Assembly (NCBI RefSeq): GCF_024305245.1
Contig: NZ_JAMWYX010000011.1
Span: 62,001 to 126,000 of the forward strand
Origin: Erythrobacter sp.
GTDB taxonomy: Bacteria; Pseudomonadota; Alphaproteobacteria; Sphingomonadales; Sphingomonadaceae
DNA length: 64,000 nt
Direction of reading: 5' to 3'
Shown here: one piece after another, positions 51,303-60,780 of the stretch
How the letters are laid out: every line of letters starts with the position of its first letter
Numbering within the stretch: position 1 is the first letter of the stretch
Translations under genes and position numbers: made by a program
The notes under the pieces: model-generated
The model's input: only the letters and a program-made list of their open reading frames with translations
Database searches by the model: none
Told to the model about the DNA's origin: nothing

Positions 51303-51517
51303 GATTGCCTCCCGTCCTGCCCCGTCTGGCGTTCAGCCGGCGGCCTGTAGGAGACACATGAGACACTGTCCAGGAACCGAAAACCGGCCCCCGCACTGGC
51401 CCCTGCATTATTGCGGCCACACGGGGGGTGAGTGATACAGGTCATACCGCCACGCCTGACAGCTTCATCGCCGGTAGGAAACAGGCCGCACGCGTCCGGC
51501 GCAAAGCGGGCACCGGC
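51303..51517. other. Intergenic region, nothing recognised
   Basis: 215 bp between the iron-sulfur gene and the aldolase-like gene. It probably holds the promoter of the 2Fe-2S gene (minus strand). No repeat, hairpin or convincing frame seen. Confidence 0.4.
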
Positions 51518-52282
51518 TTATTGCCGCCAGCTATCGTCGATTTTGTCGACCCGGCGCGTCCATGCCGCAAAGTCGAACATGCCGGCGCCGCCCTGCCCGC
51601 TCATCACCGACAGATCGCGTTGATGCACGTCGACCACTTCTTGCGGGACAAGGGTCGGATTGCCCATGCCCAGCGTCGCCACCTGAATCTCGCAGGCGCG
51701 CTGCAAGGCCCACATCTTGACGAACATCCCCTGGATGGTGCGGTCCATCACCACCGGGCCGTGGTTGCGCAGCATCAGGATGGTGTGATTGCCGAGGTTC
51801 TGCACCAGCCGCTCGCCTTCTTCCGCGCGCACGGTGATGCCTTCGAAATCGTGATAGCCGATCTGCCCCTGGAAATTGCAGGCGTAGAAATTGGTCGGCA
51901 GCAGCCCGTCCTTGTGGCTGCACACCGCCATCGTCGCGGTGGTGTGAACGTGGCAGATCGCATCCGCCTTTTCGCCCAGATGCTTGTGGAAATGGGCGTG
52001 CTGGGTGAAGCCCGCCTTGTTCACCATATAGGGCGACCCGCCGACATTATTGCCTTCGACATCGATCTTGACGAGATTGCTGGCGGTTACTTCCGAATAC
52101 AGCAGGCCGAACGGGTTGATGAGGAAGGTATCCTCCTCCCCCGGCACCTTCAGCGAGATGTGGTTGTAGATCGATTCCGACCAGCCGAGATGATCGAAGA
52201 TGCGGTAACAGGCGGCCAGATCCAGCCGTGCCTGCCATTCTTCCTTGCTGCATTCGATTGTCGGTTTGAGCTGGGTTGCCAT
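51518..52282 (-). CDS. Class II aldolase/adducin-domain protein
   Basis: 254 residues. The aldolase II fold has metal-ligand motifs ICHVHTTATMAVC (HxH) and MLRNHGPVV with the third His, and a glycine-rich phosphate-binding start (YNHISLKVPGEEDTFLINPF). Family members act as fuculose/ribulose-phosphate aldolases or epimerases, but many bacterial copies have unknown substrates. Start MATQLKPTIECS. No sugar genes are near. Confidence 0.88.
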   Translation of the reverse strand: MATQLKPTIECSKEEWQARLDLAACYRIFDHLGWSESIYNHISLKVPGEEDTFLINPFGLLYSEVTASNLVKIDVEGNNVGGSPYMVNKAGFTQHAHFHKHLGEKADAICHVHTTATMAVCSHKDGLLPTNFYACNFQGQIGYHDFEGITVRAEEGERLVQNLGNHTILMLRNHGPVVMDRTIQGMFVKMWALQRACEIQVATLGMGNPTLVPQEVVDVHQRDLSVMSGQGGAGMFDFAAWTRRVDKIDDSWRQ

Positions 52283-52383
52283 GACGTGTTCTCTCCTCGC
52301 GTCGCGTCGCGCTTTGGTCGCATTATCGCGGCGCGGGGAATGCTTTGCAAGCGGTGCGCTGTCCCGCTACGCCTTGCAGTCAG

Positions 52384-53769
52384 ATGAGCGCGTCCGATCA
52401 AAGCCTTCCCAGACTGGTCAACGGCAGCATTCCGGGGCACCTCGTCAGCCAGACGCTGCCGATGGTGATCGGCGTGGCGGCGATCATGTCGATCGGGCTG
52501 GTGGACGCCTATTTCATCGGCCAGCTGGGCAGCGATGCGCTGGCGGCGATATCCTTTATCTTCCCCGTCTCGGTAGCGATCACATCGCTGGGTGTCGGCA
52601 TCATGGTCGGGATCAATTCGGTGGTCGCCCGCGCATTGGGCGAAGGTGATCACGAACGCGCGGCGCGGCGGGCCAATTTCGGGATCGTGTTCGCCGCCGC
52701 CTGCGGGATCGCCATGGCAACGATGCTGTGGTTCGGGATCGATCCGATCTTCACAGCGATGAACGCGCCGGCCGATCTGATGCCGGTGATCCGCACCTAT
52801 ATGCAGCCCTATGCCATCGGCTTTCCGCTGATCCTTGTCATCATGGGCTTCAACGGGGTGCTGCGCGGACAGGGCGAGGCGCGGCGCACCAGCACCATCA
52901 GCATCGCCTATGCGGCCGCCAACTGGGTGCTCGATCCGCTGCTTATCACCGGCGCTTTCGGCATCGAGGGTTACGGCATGGCAGGCGCGGCCTATGCCAC
53001 GGTGATCGGCTGGGCCATCGGGGTAGCGGTGGCGATCTGGCTGACGCGGACGACGTCGCTGCCGCTCGATCTTTCGCTGCTGCGCAATTGCAGCCTGATC
53101 GATCCGGCCAAGGCGATCATCCGGGTCGGCCTGCCCGCCGCCTTCTCCAATGCCATCAACCCGCTCGGCCTCTCGATCCTCACCGCGCTGGTCGCGCTGG
53201 AAGGCGAGGCGGCGGTGGCGGGCTTCGGCGCGGCGGGCCGGTTGCAAAGCTTCGTGATCGTGCCGCTGCTCGGGTTGTCGGGCGCGATCGGGGCAATCGT
53301 CGGCCAGAACTGGGGCGCGCGCCGGTATGACCGTTCGCGTGAGGCGGCGCTATGGGCGGCGGGATTCTGCGTGGTGTGGGGCCTGTTCGTCGCCATTGCG
53401 ATGGTGCTGGCGGGCGAAAGCTTCGCGCGGCTGTTCACCGACGATCCGGCTGTCGTCGCCGAATTCGCGCTCTATCTCGAAATCGCGGCCTGGGGCTATG
53501 CCGGGTTCGGGCTGCTGATCGTCGGCAACGGCATCATGAACGCGGTCGACAAGGCAGGCTATGCGCTGGTGCAGTCGGTGGGCCGGGTGTTTCTGGTGAT
53601 GCTGCCGGTCGCGCTGATATTGCAGCCCGGCATGGGCAGCGCGGCGATCTACACTGCGGAACTCGCCGCCAATGTGTTCGGCGCGGTGACAGCGGTGCTG
53701 CTGGTGCGCCATATCTTCACCCGGCAGGCTTCGGCCCCGGCGCACGGGGCAGGCCGCGCTAGGTCTTAA
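52384..53769 (+). CDS. MATE-family efflux transporter
   Basis: 461 residues from ATG 52384 (MSASDQSLPRLVNGSIPG). Twelve helices in two MATE repeats: LPMVIGVAAIMSIGLVDAYF near the start and AFSNAINPLGLSILTALVAL in the second half; GINSVVARALGEGDHERA is the typical first cytoplasmic loop. A cation-coupled multidrug or metabolite exporter. Ends 53 bp before cheA. Confidence 0.9.
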   Translation: MSASDQSLPRLVNGSIPGHLVSQTLPMVIGVAAIMSIGLVDAYFIGQLGSDALAAISFIFPVSVAITSLGVGIMVGINSVVARALGEGDHERAARRANFGIVFAAACGIAMATMLWFGIDPIFTAMNAPADLMPVIRTYMQPYAIGFPLILVIMGFNGVLRGQGEARRTSTISIAYAAANWVLDPLLITGAFGIEGYGMAGAAYATVIGWAIGVAVAIWLTRTTSLPLDLSLLRNCSLIDPAKAIIRVGLPAAFSNAINPLGLSILTALVALEGEAAVAGFGAAGRLQSFVIVPLLGLSGAIGAIVGQNWGARRYDRSREAALWAAGFCVVWGLFVAIAMVLAGESFARLFTDDPAVVAEFALYLEIAAWGYAGFGLLIVGNGIMNAVDKAGYALVQSVGRVFLVMLPVALILQPGMGSAAIYTAELAANVFGAVTAVLLVRHIFTRQASAPAHGAGRARS

Positions 53770-53822
53770 TTAACCAACCCTGCCGCATAGCGTGTCCCGC
53801 AAGACAAAAGGGCGCGCACCTG

Positions 53823-56276
53823 ATGGACGATCTGCTGGCGGATTTCATCGCCGAGACCCGCGAAATGCTGGAGGCTTCCGGCGGCGAAATCGTCGCTTGG
53901 GAGGCCGATCCGGACGACCGCACGCGGATCGATGCGATCTTCCGCTTTGTCCATACGGTGAAGGGCAATTGCGGCTTCTTCGATTTTCCGCGCCTCGCCC
54001 GCCTCAGCCATGCCGCCGAAGACGCGTTGGCCGATTGCCGCGCCGGTCGGCGTGAGCCGGACCAGCGCCTTGTCACAGCGGTGCTCGCCATTATCGACCG
54101 GATCGCCCAGATGATCGACGCGATCGAAGCGGGCGAAGACTTCCCCGAAGGCGGCGACGAAGCTCTGATCGACGCGGTCAATGGCCCGGGTGAAGCAACC
54201 GCCGATGCAGCGCCGGGTGCGGCAGATGCAGGCGCAGATCCCCTACTCCATGCCCCCGCCAGCGCGCTGCTGGAACGGGCGGATGATTTCATCAGCCCTG
54301 CCGTCCGCCGCGCCGATGCCGCCGGGCAGCGCACCATCCGCCTGCCGGTCGAACTGCTCGACCGGGTGATGAGCGGCGTTTCGGATATGGTGCTGGCCCG
54401 CAACGATCTTGCCCACCGGCTGCGACAGGCGGGCAACCAGCCCACAATTGACGGCCCGTTCGAACGGTTGACCGCGATCCTTTCCGACGTGCGCGACGCC
54501 ATCACCCGGATGCGGATGCAACGGATCGAGACGCTGCTGAGCGTCCTGCCCCGGCTGGTGCGCGATCTCAGCGCCGACCTCGGCAAGCAGGTGATGGTCG
54601 ATTGCGACGGCGGCGACGTGGAGCTCGACCGCGAGATGATCGAGACGATCCGCGATCCGCTGACCCACCTGATCCGCAACGCCATCGACCACGGGATCGA
54701 GCCGCCGTCCGCGCGGCTTGCGGGCGGCAAGCGCGAGATTGGCCTGATCGCCATCGCCGCGCGCCAATCGGGCAATACCATCGGGATCGTCATCAGCGAT
54801 GACGGACGCGGGCTGGACGAGGAGCGAATCGCGGCCAAGGCGATCGCCAACGGCCTCATCAGCGCCGCCGAACGCGCTGCGATGAGCCGCGACAAGATTC
54901 TGAACCTGATCTTCGAACCCGGCCTGTCCACCGCCGAAACCGTCAGCAATGTCTCGGGCCGCGGAGTCGGTCTCGATGTGGTGCGCCAGAACCTCGAAAA
55001 GGTCGGCGGCAGCATCAAGGTATCGAGCCAGCCGGGCGAAGGCACGCACTTCACCATGCAGATCCCGCTGACGCTCAGCATCATCGCCGGGCTGACGGTC
55101 GAAGTCGGCGGGCAGCGCTTCGCGATCCCGCAGGGCTATGTCGAGGAAATCGTCCAGGCCACTGCCGGTGCGCTCGATTTCACCCGCATGGGCGAGACCG
55201 CGCTGGTCACCTTCCGCGGCAACCGCATCCCCTGCCTGATGCTGGACGAGGTGCTCGGGCTGGAACACCCCGACATCACCGCACGCGACTTCACGCTGGT
55301 GCTGCTGCGGCTGGCGAGCGGCGATCTGTTCGCGCTGGCGGTCGATCATATTCACAGCCACGGCGATCTGGTGGTCAAGCCGCTGGCGCCTGCGGTGATG
55401 AAGTCCGGGCTGTATGCCGGATCGACCCTGCTCGACGATGGCCAGCCGGTGCTGCTGCTGGATGTCACCAATATCGCCGCGCACCACGATCTGGTCTCGG
55501 ACGGGCGCGCGCGGGTGCTTCAGCCGCCGGAGGAGGACACGGCTGCTGCAACCGCCGCTGCGGCACGGGCGATGCTGTTTACCGATTTCGCCGGACGCCG
55601 GTCGGCCGTGCGGCTCGAACTGGTGCAGCGCATCGAGACCACGCCGACTGCCGCGATCGACCGCTCCGGCGCGCGCGCGCGGGTGGTGATCGATGGGTTG
55701 ATCCTGCCGCTGGTGGGCCTGCCCGACGCACCGCTTGACCGCGACAAACTGCGCCTGCTGCGCCTCAGCGACGGAACCTGCGAACTGCTCCACGCGGTGC
55801 GCGAGGTGAAGGACGCGATCCTGCTGACCGAAGCGCTCACCCCGGTGCCCGAAGATCCGCTGGTGGAGGCGCTGACGCTGGTCGATGGCGAGCCGGTGGC
55901 GCTGATCGACGCGCACGAACTTTTCGCCCGCCACGGCAAGCCGCCCGAGGCCGCTCCCGGAATGCGTCCGCGCTGCACCCTGCCCGACAGCGAATGGGCA
56001 CGCACCATCCTTGCCCCGCTGGTGATCTCGGCCGGGTACGAAGTCGTGCCTGCCGGGATGGCCAGACCGGGCGATCTCGAGATCATGTTCGAGGACATGT
56101 TCGAAGTCGCCGAAGCGCTCGGCCGCCCGCCAGCCGGGCCGGTGATCCGCCTGCGCGACCACCCCGATGATTCGCAGGGCGGCAGCGCCACCATCTATCG
56201 TTATGACCGCGAAGCCTTGTTCGCCGCGCTCACTGCGGTGCGCCATGCCCGCGTTGCAGGAGGGCCCCGCGCATGA
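53823..56276 (+). CDS. cheA: Chemotaxis histidine kinase CheA, extended C-terminus
   Basis: 817 residues, longer than the usual 600-750. HPt domain 1-105 with phospho-accepting H44 in FRFVHTVKGNCGF. No P2 (CheY-binding) domain is evident; an acidic linker follows. The dimerisation helices (about 160-250) lead into the ATPase domain: N box LIRNAIDHGIEPP near 283, G1 DDGRGLD near 326, G2 GRGVGLDVV near 379. A CheW-like domain starts near 425 (VEVGGQRFAIPQGY), a second CheW-like domain near 584 (FTDFAGRRSAVRLELVQ), and residues about 718-800 (LPDSEWARTILAPLVISAGY) look like a receiver without its phospho-acceptor. It autophosphorylates and passes phosphate to CheY and CheB. Confidence 0.93.
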   Translation: MDDLLADFIAETREMLEASGGEIVAWEADPDDRTRIDAIFRFVHTVKGNCGFFDFPRLARLSHAAEDALADCRAGRREPDQRLVTAVLAIIDRIAQMIDAIEAGEDFPEGGDEALIDAVNGPGEATADAAPGAADAGADPLLHAPASALLERADDFISPAVRRADAAGQRTIRLPVELLDRVMSGVSDMVLARNDLAHRLRQAGNQPTIDGPFERLTAILSDVRDAITRMRMQRIETLLSVLPRLVRDLSADLGKQVMVDCDGGDVELDREMIETIRDPLTHLIRNAIDHGIEPPSARLAGGKREIGLIAIAARQSGNTIGIVISDDGRGLDEERIAAKAIANGLISAAERAAMSRDKILNLIFEPGLSTAETVSNVSGRGVGLDVVRQNLEKVGGSIKVSSQPGEGTHFTMQIPLTLSIIAGLTVEVGGQRFAIPQGYVEEIVQATAGALDFTRMGETALVTFRGNRIPCLMLDEVLGLEHPDITARDFTLVLLRLASGDLFALAVDHIHSHGDLVVKPLAPAVMKSGLYAGSTLLDDGQPVLLLDVTNIAAHHDLVSDGRARVLQPPEEDTAAATAAAARAMLFTDFAGRRSAVRLELVQRIETTPTAAIDRSGARARVVIDGLILPLVGLPDAPLDRDKLRLLRLSDGTCELLHAVREVKDAILLTEALTPVPEDPLVEALTLVDGEPVALIDAHELFARHGKPPEAAPGMRPRCTLPDSEWARTILAPLVISAGYEVVPAGMARPGDLEIMFEDMFEVAEALGRPPAGPVIRLRDHPDDSQGGSATIYRYDREALFAALTAVRHARVAGGPRA

Positions 56277-56725
56277 GCGAACTGCTGGTCATCATCCAGA
56301 TCGCCGGACGCCGCTGCGCGCTCGGCGCGCATGATGTGAAGTCGGTGATCGAACTCGGCAGCATCACGCCGGTGCCGCGCACGCCCGATTTCGTCGCCGG
56401 AATCACCGCGCTGCGCAGCCAGTCGCTGACGGTAATCGATTGCCGCAGCGCGCTCGGCTTCGATACTGCGCAATGGCCCACCGATGATCGCGCGGCGGTG
56501 GTTGCCTGCGGCGGGCATTCCTATGCGCTGATGGTCGACGGGATCGAGGATATCACCACCGCCGCCGGCGTTCCGGGGCAGATTCCCGGCGGCTTCGGCC
56601 CCGAATGGTCGCGCATCGCCACCGGCATGATCGAGACCATGACCGGCCCTGCCTTGCTGATCGATCTGGCCGCCCTGATCGCCGGTCCCGAAAGCCCGCG
56701 CGGCGATATCGAGGTTGCGGCTTAA
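56273..56725 (+). CDS. cheW: Chemotaxis adaptor CheW
   Basis: 150 residues. Start overlaps the cheA stop by 4 bp (ATGA). SH3-like CheW fold: ELLVIIQIAGRRCALGAHDV, SVIELGSITPVPRTPDFVAG, ITALRSQSLTVIDCRSALG. It links receptors to CheA. The tail after about 140 is short. Confidence 0.93.
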   Translation: MSELLVIIQIAGRRCALGAHDVKSVIELGSITPVPRTPDFVAGITALRSQSLTVIDCRSALGFDTAQWPTDDRAAVVACGGHSYALMVDGIEDITTAAGVPGQIPGGFGPEWSRIATGMIETMTGPALLIDLAALIAGPESPRGDIEVAA

Positions 56726-56780
56726 TGCAAAACTTACCCAATCTTCCTAGGTTCAGACCGGGTCCAACGCAGGAAATGCC

Positions 56781-57146
56781 ATGAAAACGTGCCTGATCGT
56801 CGATGATTCGCGGGTGATCCGCAAGGTTTCGCGGCACATACTCGAAACGCTCGGCTTCACTGTCGACGAGGCGGAGAACGGCAAGACCGCGCTCGATGCC
56901 TGCGGGACGGCAATGCCCGACGTGGTTCTGCTCGACTGGAACATGCCGGTGATGACAGGCATCGAATTCCTCGTCCACCTGCGCAAGCATCCCGGCGGAG
57001 ACAGACCCAAGGTGGTGTTCTGCACTACCGAGAACGACGTGGCGCATATTCGCGAAGCGATCGAAGCCGGCGCGGACGAATATGTGATGAAGCCGTTCGA
57101 TCACGAAACTCTCCAGATCAAGCTGCAGCTCGTCGGCTTCGCGTGA
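56781..57146 (+). CDS. cheY: Response regulator CheY-like
   Basis: 121 residues, single receiver domain. MKTCLIVDDSRVIRK gives the acidic pair, VVLLDWNMPVMTG the phospho-acceptor Asp, and EYVMKPF the conserved Lys. AGGAAATGCC precedes the ATG. Phospho-CheY would act on a motor or other output outside this window. Confidence 0.95.
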   Translation: MKTCLIVDDSRVIRKVSRHILETLGFTVDEAENGKTALDACGTAMPDVVLLDWNMPVMTGIEFLVHLRKHPGGDRPKVVFCTTENDVAHIREAIEAGADEYVMKPFDHETLQIKLQLVGFA

Positions 57147-58264
57147 GCCCTGCGGCCCGCCCATTTCCCGCGACTGCGGGGCGCAGCACGGCCAGCATGG
57201 CCAAGGCGATCCGGGTGATGATCGTCGACGATTCGCTGACGGTGCGCACGGTCTTCAAACGGATGGTGGAAAGCGATCCGGCGCTGATCGTCGCGGGCAC
57301 CGCCAGCAGCGCCGAACGCGCCATCGCCCAACTCGCCGCCGAACCGGCCGACGTGGTGCTGCTCGATCTCGAAATGCCCGGCATGGGCGGACTGGATGCC
57401 CTGCCCGCGATCCTGGCCACTACGGCCAGCCCGCAAGTGCTGGTGGTATCATCGCTGACCGTGGACGGGGCCGAACATACCATGGCCGCGCTCCAGATGG
57501 GGGCTGCCGATACCCTGCTGAAACCGCGCCCCGGCGGCTTCAACGAAGATTACCGCGCACAATTGCTCGGCAAGATCCGCGCGCTTGGTGCGCGCTCGGT
57601 CGAGGCTGCGGCCAAGGGAACCGGCCCGACCGAACGCTCTTTCGTGCGCCCTGCCTCCTCTCCGCGCATGCGCCGGATGGATGTGATCGCCATCGGCGCA
57701 TCGACTGGCGGAATTCACGCGATGGGCCTGCTGCTGCGCTCGCTGCGGTCGGAATGCGACTGGCCGATCCTCATCACCCAGCACCTGCCTGCATCCTTCA
57801 TCCCGGTATTTGCCCGGCAGGTCGAAAGCGCCTGCGGTCGCCCGGCCGATATCGCCGAGGATGGAACCGCAATCCGCGCCGGACGCATTCTCGTCGCCCC
57901 CGGACATGGCCACATGCTGGTGCGCCGCACGGGCGACCGGCTGGTCACGCGCATCTGCTCGGAACCCAGCGCCAGCGGTTGCCTGCCGTCGGTCGACCCG
58001 ATGCTGTCCAGCCTTGCCGCTGCCTGCGAAGGGCGCGCGCTGGGGGTGATCCTGTCGGGCATGGGCCGCGACGGGCTGGAAGGCGCGCGCGAACTGGTGG
58101 CTGCGGGCGGCACGATCTACGCGCAGGATGCAACCAGCAGCGCAGTGTGGGGCATGCCTGGGGCGGTCGCCAAGGCGGGCCTCGCCAGCCTGATCGCAAC
58201 ACCCGAACAGATCGGCGAAGCGATCATGGCGCAGGCCAGCGCACCGCTGTTGCGGCAAGGTTGA
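57143..58264 (+). CDS. cheB: Chemotaxis protein-glutamate methylesterase CheB
   Basis: 373 residues. Starts at GTG 57143 overlapping the cheY stop (GTGA); an ATG at 57197 directly before the receiver domain is the alternative. Receiver domain with VMIVDDSLTVRTV and phospho-acceptor in VVLLDLEMPGMGG, linker, then the esterase with the Ser in IAIGASTGGIHAM, His in LITQHLPASFIPVFA and Asp in LSGMGRDGLEGA. It removes methyl groups from receptor glutamates and is activated by phosphorylation from CheA. Confidence 0.95.
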   Translation: MSPAARPFPATAGRSTASMAKAIRVMIVDDSLTVRTVFKRMVESDPALIVAGTASSAERAIAQLAAEPADVVLLDLEMPGMGGLDALPAILATTASPQVLVVSSLTVDGAEHTMAALQMGAADTLLKPRPGGFNEDYRAQLLGKIRALGARSVEAAAKGTGPTERSFVRPASSPRMRRMDVIAIGASTGGIHAMGLLLRSLRSECDWPILITQHLPASFIPVFARQVESACGRPADIAEDGTAIRAGRILVAPGHGHMLVRRTGDRLVTRICSEPSASGCLPSVDPMLSSLAAACEGRALGVILSGMGRDGLEGARELVAAGGTIYAQDATSSAVWGMPGAVAKAGLASLIATPEQIGEAIMAQASAPLLRQG

Positions 58265-58275
58265 GGCGCGCACCC

Positions 58276-59139
58276 GTGGAAACCAGCGAAGCCTCGCACC
58301 AGATCATCGCCGATTTGCTCGCCGCGCGCACCGGCCAGCACCTCACCGAAAGCCGCCGCTGGCGGGTCAATTCGGCATTGGCGGGGATTTTCCGGGATCA
58401 CGGCATCAGCAATGTCGATCAGCTCGTCTGCATGCTCGCCGCGCCGCGCACCGGGCCTGAAAGCCCCGATCTGTCGCAGGAAGTGGTCGAGGCGCTGCTC
58501 AACAACGAGACCTATTTTTTCCGCGACAAGCCGACCTTTGACCAGCTGCCGCACGAAATCCTGCCCGAACTTGCCAATCGCCGCGCCGCGGTGAAGCGCC
58601 TGTCGATCTGGTCGGCGGGCTGTTCAACCGGGCAGGAGGTCTATTCGCTGGCGATGCTGTTTTCGGAGCAGAAGGAGCGTTGGCGGGGATGGACCATCGA
58701 ACTGCTCGGCACCGATGTCTCCCACCGTGCGATCAGCGCCGCACGCAGCGGGCTCTACAGCCAGTTCGAAGTGCAGCGCGGGCTGGGCGTGACGCAGATG
58801 TTGCGCCATTTCGATGAAGCCGCGCCCGGCTGGCAGATCCGCGAAAACACGCGGCAGATGGTAAATTTTCGTCAGCACAATGTGCTCGGCCCGCACCCCG
58901 GACGCCAGCCGTTCGATCTGGTGCTGTGCCGCAATGTGCTGCTCTATTTCGATCGCCCCACCCGGACCGCTGCGTTCGATCGGCTTGCCAGCGCGGTTAT
59001 GCCCGATGGTTTCCTGATGCTGGGCGCGGGCGAAACCGTGGTCGGGCAGACCGAACGCTTCCTCCCCGCCCCCGGACGGGCGAGCTTTTTCGAGCCGCTG
59101 CAGACCGTCCGCGAAGCGCGCCACCTGCGCGCTGGCTGA
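58276..59139 (+). CDS. cheR: Chemotaxis protein methyltransferase CheR
   Basis: 287 residues from GTG 58276, with GAGG 9 nt upstream and 11 bp after cheB; the longer frame upstream is an overlap with cheB in another frame. N-terminal helical receptor-binding domain (about 1-75), then the SAM methyltransferase: LSIWSAGCSTGQEVYSLAML, LLGTDVSHRAISAARSGLYS, FDLVLCRNVLLYFDRPTRTA. Methylates receptor glutamates in opposition to CheB. Confidence 0.94.
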   Translation: METSEASHQIIADLLAARTGQHLTESRRWRVNSALAGIFRDHGISNVDQLVCMLAAPRTGPESPDLSQEVVEALLNNETYFFRDKPTFDQLPHEILPELANRRAAVKRLSIWSAGCSTGQEVYSLAMLFSEQKERWRGWTIELLGTDVSHRAISAARSGLYSQFEVQRGLGVTQMLRHFDEAAPGWQIRENTRQMVNFRQHNVLGPHPGRQPFDLVLCRNVLLYFDRPTRTAAFDRLASAVMPDGFLMLGAGETVVGQTERFLPAPGRASFFEPLQTVREARHLRAG

Positions 59140-59256
59140 ACGGCGCAGGGGCCTGCGCTACGGTAGCAACGCGGTGCAGGCTTTACTCTTCCTTAGCCGC
59201 TGCTGTTTACGATCCTGTTCACCGAAGGCGAAGCTTGCGCTGCACGGATCGGGAAT

Positions 59257-60780
59257 TTGAGTTTGTCGCTAACCAAAAAGCCCCTGCGTTTGACGCCCGC
59301 CGGCCTGGTGCTGGTACCGATGGCGATCGCCTGCCTGATTACAGGGGTCGCGACGCTGGCGGTCAGCCTCAACGACCGGCTGACCATCATCGCGCCCGGC
59401 CCGCTGATCACGGCCACCATTCTGATCTATTCCGCCATACTGGTGCTGCTCGGCACAACTGCGGTCGCCAATGTGCGCGAGCTTGCGGAGCTGAGCGTCA
59501 CCGATCCGCTGACCGGCCTGCCCGATCGCCGGGCCTTGCACGAAGATGTCGAACGCATGTCGATCGGCGACGAGGAAGTGGCGCTGGCGCTGATCGATCT
59601 GGACAGTTTCAAACAGGTCAATGATCATTTCGGCCATGCCGTGGGCGATCAGCTGATCGAACAATATGGTCAGGTGCTGCGCGAGGTGTGCGGGCCCGAG
59701 GCGCGCTGCTACCGGCTGGGCGGCGACGAATTCGCGGCGGTGATGGGCGGCAAGGTGTCGGGCACCATCCTCGAAGGCATGTGCCGCAGCCTGATCGAAC
59801 GCCTGGCCACGCCGATCACAATCGATGGCCGTCAGATCGCGGTCGGCGCCAGCATCGGGCTTGCCCGCAGCACCGCCGCTCTTCGCGTGCCGTCGTCCGA
59901 ACTGCTACGCCGCGGCGATGTGGCGATGTTTATGTCGAAGCGCAGCGGCAAGATGCGCTGCACGTGGTTCAACGAAAGCTTCGATCGCCGCCGCGAACGT
60001 GTGCGCGAAATCGAGGACGAAATCCGCACCGGGATTGCCGCCGGGGAGTTTTCGCTGGCGTATCAACCGCTGGTCGATGCCGGAGATCGCAGGATCGTTG
60101 CGGTCGAGGCGCTGCTGCGCTGGGATCGCGGCAATCGCCCGCCGCTTGGCCCTGCGGTTTTCGTGCCGGTGGCCGAGGATTCGGGACTGATCAATCCGCT
60201 CGGCCAGTGGGTGCTGCGGCAGGCGGTGTGCGATGCGCTGCGCTGGGACGATATCACGCTGTCGGTCAATGTCTCGGCAGCGCAGCTGCGCAACCCCGAA
60301 TTTCCGATCAAATTGGGCGAGGTGCTGGAAGAGACCGGCTTCCCGCCGCACCGGCTGGAACTTGAAGTCACCGAAACCTGTCTGGTGATGGACCCGGTGG
60401 TGGCCGAACGCACGCTCGATGTGATCCGTTCGTTCGGCGTGCGGATCGCGCTCGACGATTTCGGCACCGGCTATGCCTCGATCGGGTTCCTGCGGCGGTT
60501 CCGCTTCGAAAAGCTCAAACTGGATCGCAGCCTGATCGAACTGGCGGGGGGCGATGAAGGCAGCCGGGCGATGATGCTGTCAAGCATCGCGCTCGCCCGT
60601 GCGCTGAAGATGGGCGTGACCGCCGAAGGGGTCGAGACCGAAGAACAGGCCGAACTGGTGCGTCTGGCCGGGTGCGACCAGATTCAGGGCTGGCTCTATT
60701 ACCGCGCCCTTCCCGCAGCCGAAATCGATCGCCTGATCGAACGCCAGAATGGCAAGTCGCTGAAAGGTCAGGCCGCATGA
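59257..60780 (+). CDS. Membrane GGDEF-EAL cyclic-di-GMP enzyme
   Basis: 507 residues. The chosen start is TTG 59257 ([16 protein letters not shown]). Two membrane helices near 16-38 and 50-70, then a GGDEF domain ([28 protein letters not shown] at about 155) and an EAL domain (EALLRWD near 282, [30 protein letters not shown] near 401, [20 protein letters not shown]). Both signature motifs look intact, so it may make and break cyclic-di-GMP. The stop overlaps the next chemoreceptor's start (ATGA), indicating joint expression with the chemotaxis locus. Confidence 0.92.
   Translation: MSLSLTKKPLRLTPAGLVLVPMAIACLITGVATLAVSLNDRLTIIAPGPLITATILIYSAILVLLGTTAVANVRELAELSVTDPLTGLPDRRALHEDVERMSIGDEEVALALIDLDSFKQVNDHFGHAVGDQLIEQYGQVLREVCGPEARCYRLGGDEFAAVMGGKVSGTILEGMCRSLIERLATPITIDGRQIAVGASIGLARSTAALRVPSSELLRRGDVAMFMSKRSGKMRCTWFNESFDRRRERVREIEDEIRTGIAAGEFSLAYQPLVDAGDRRIVAVEALLRWDRGNRPPLGPAVFVPVAEDSGLINPLGQWVLRQAVCDALRWDDITLSVNVSAAQLRNPEFPIKLGEVLEETGFPPHRLELEVTETCLVMDPVVAERTLDVIRSFGVRIALDDFGTGYASIGFLRRFRFEKLKLDRSLIELAGGDEGSRAMMLSSIALARALKMGVTAEGVETEEQAELVRLAGCDQIQGWLYYRALPAAEIDRLIERQNGKSLKGQAA

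Noticed and set aside
54243..56246. Minus-strand open frame of 667 codons opposite cheA
   Set aside because: Shadow of cheA with biased His/Gln/Arg composition and no motif.
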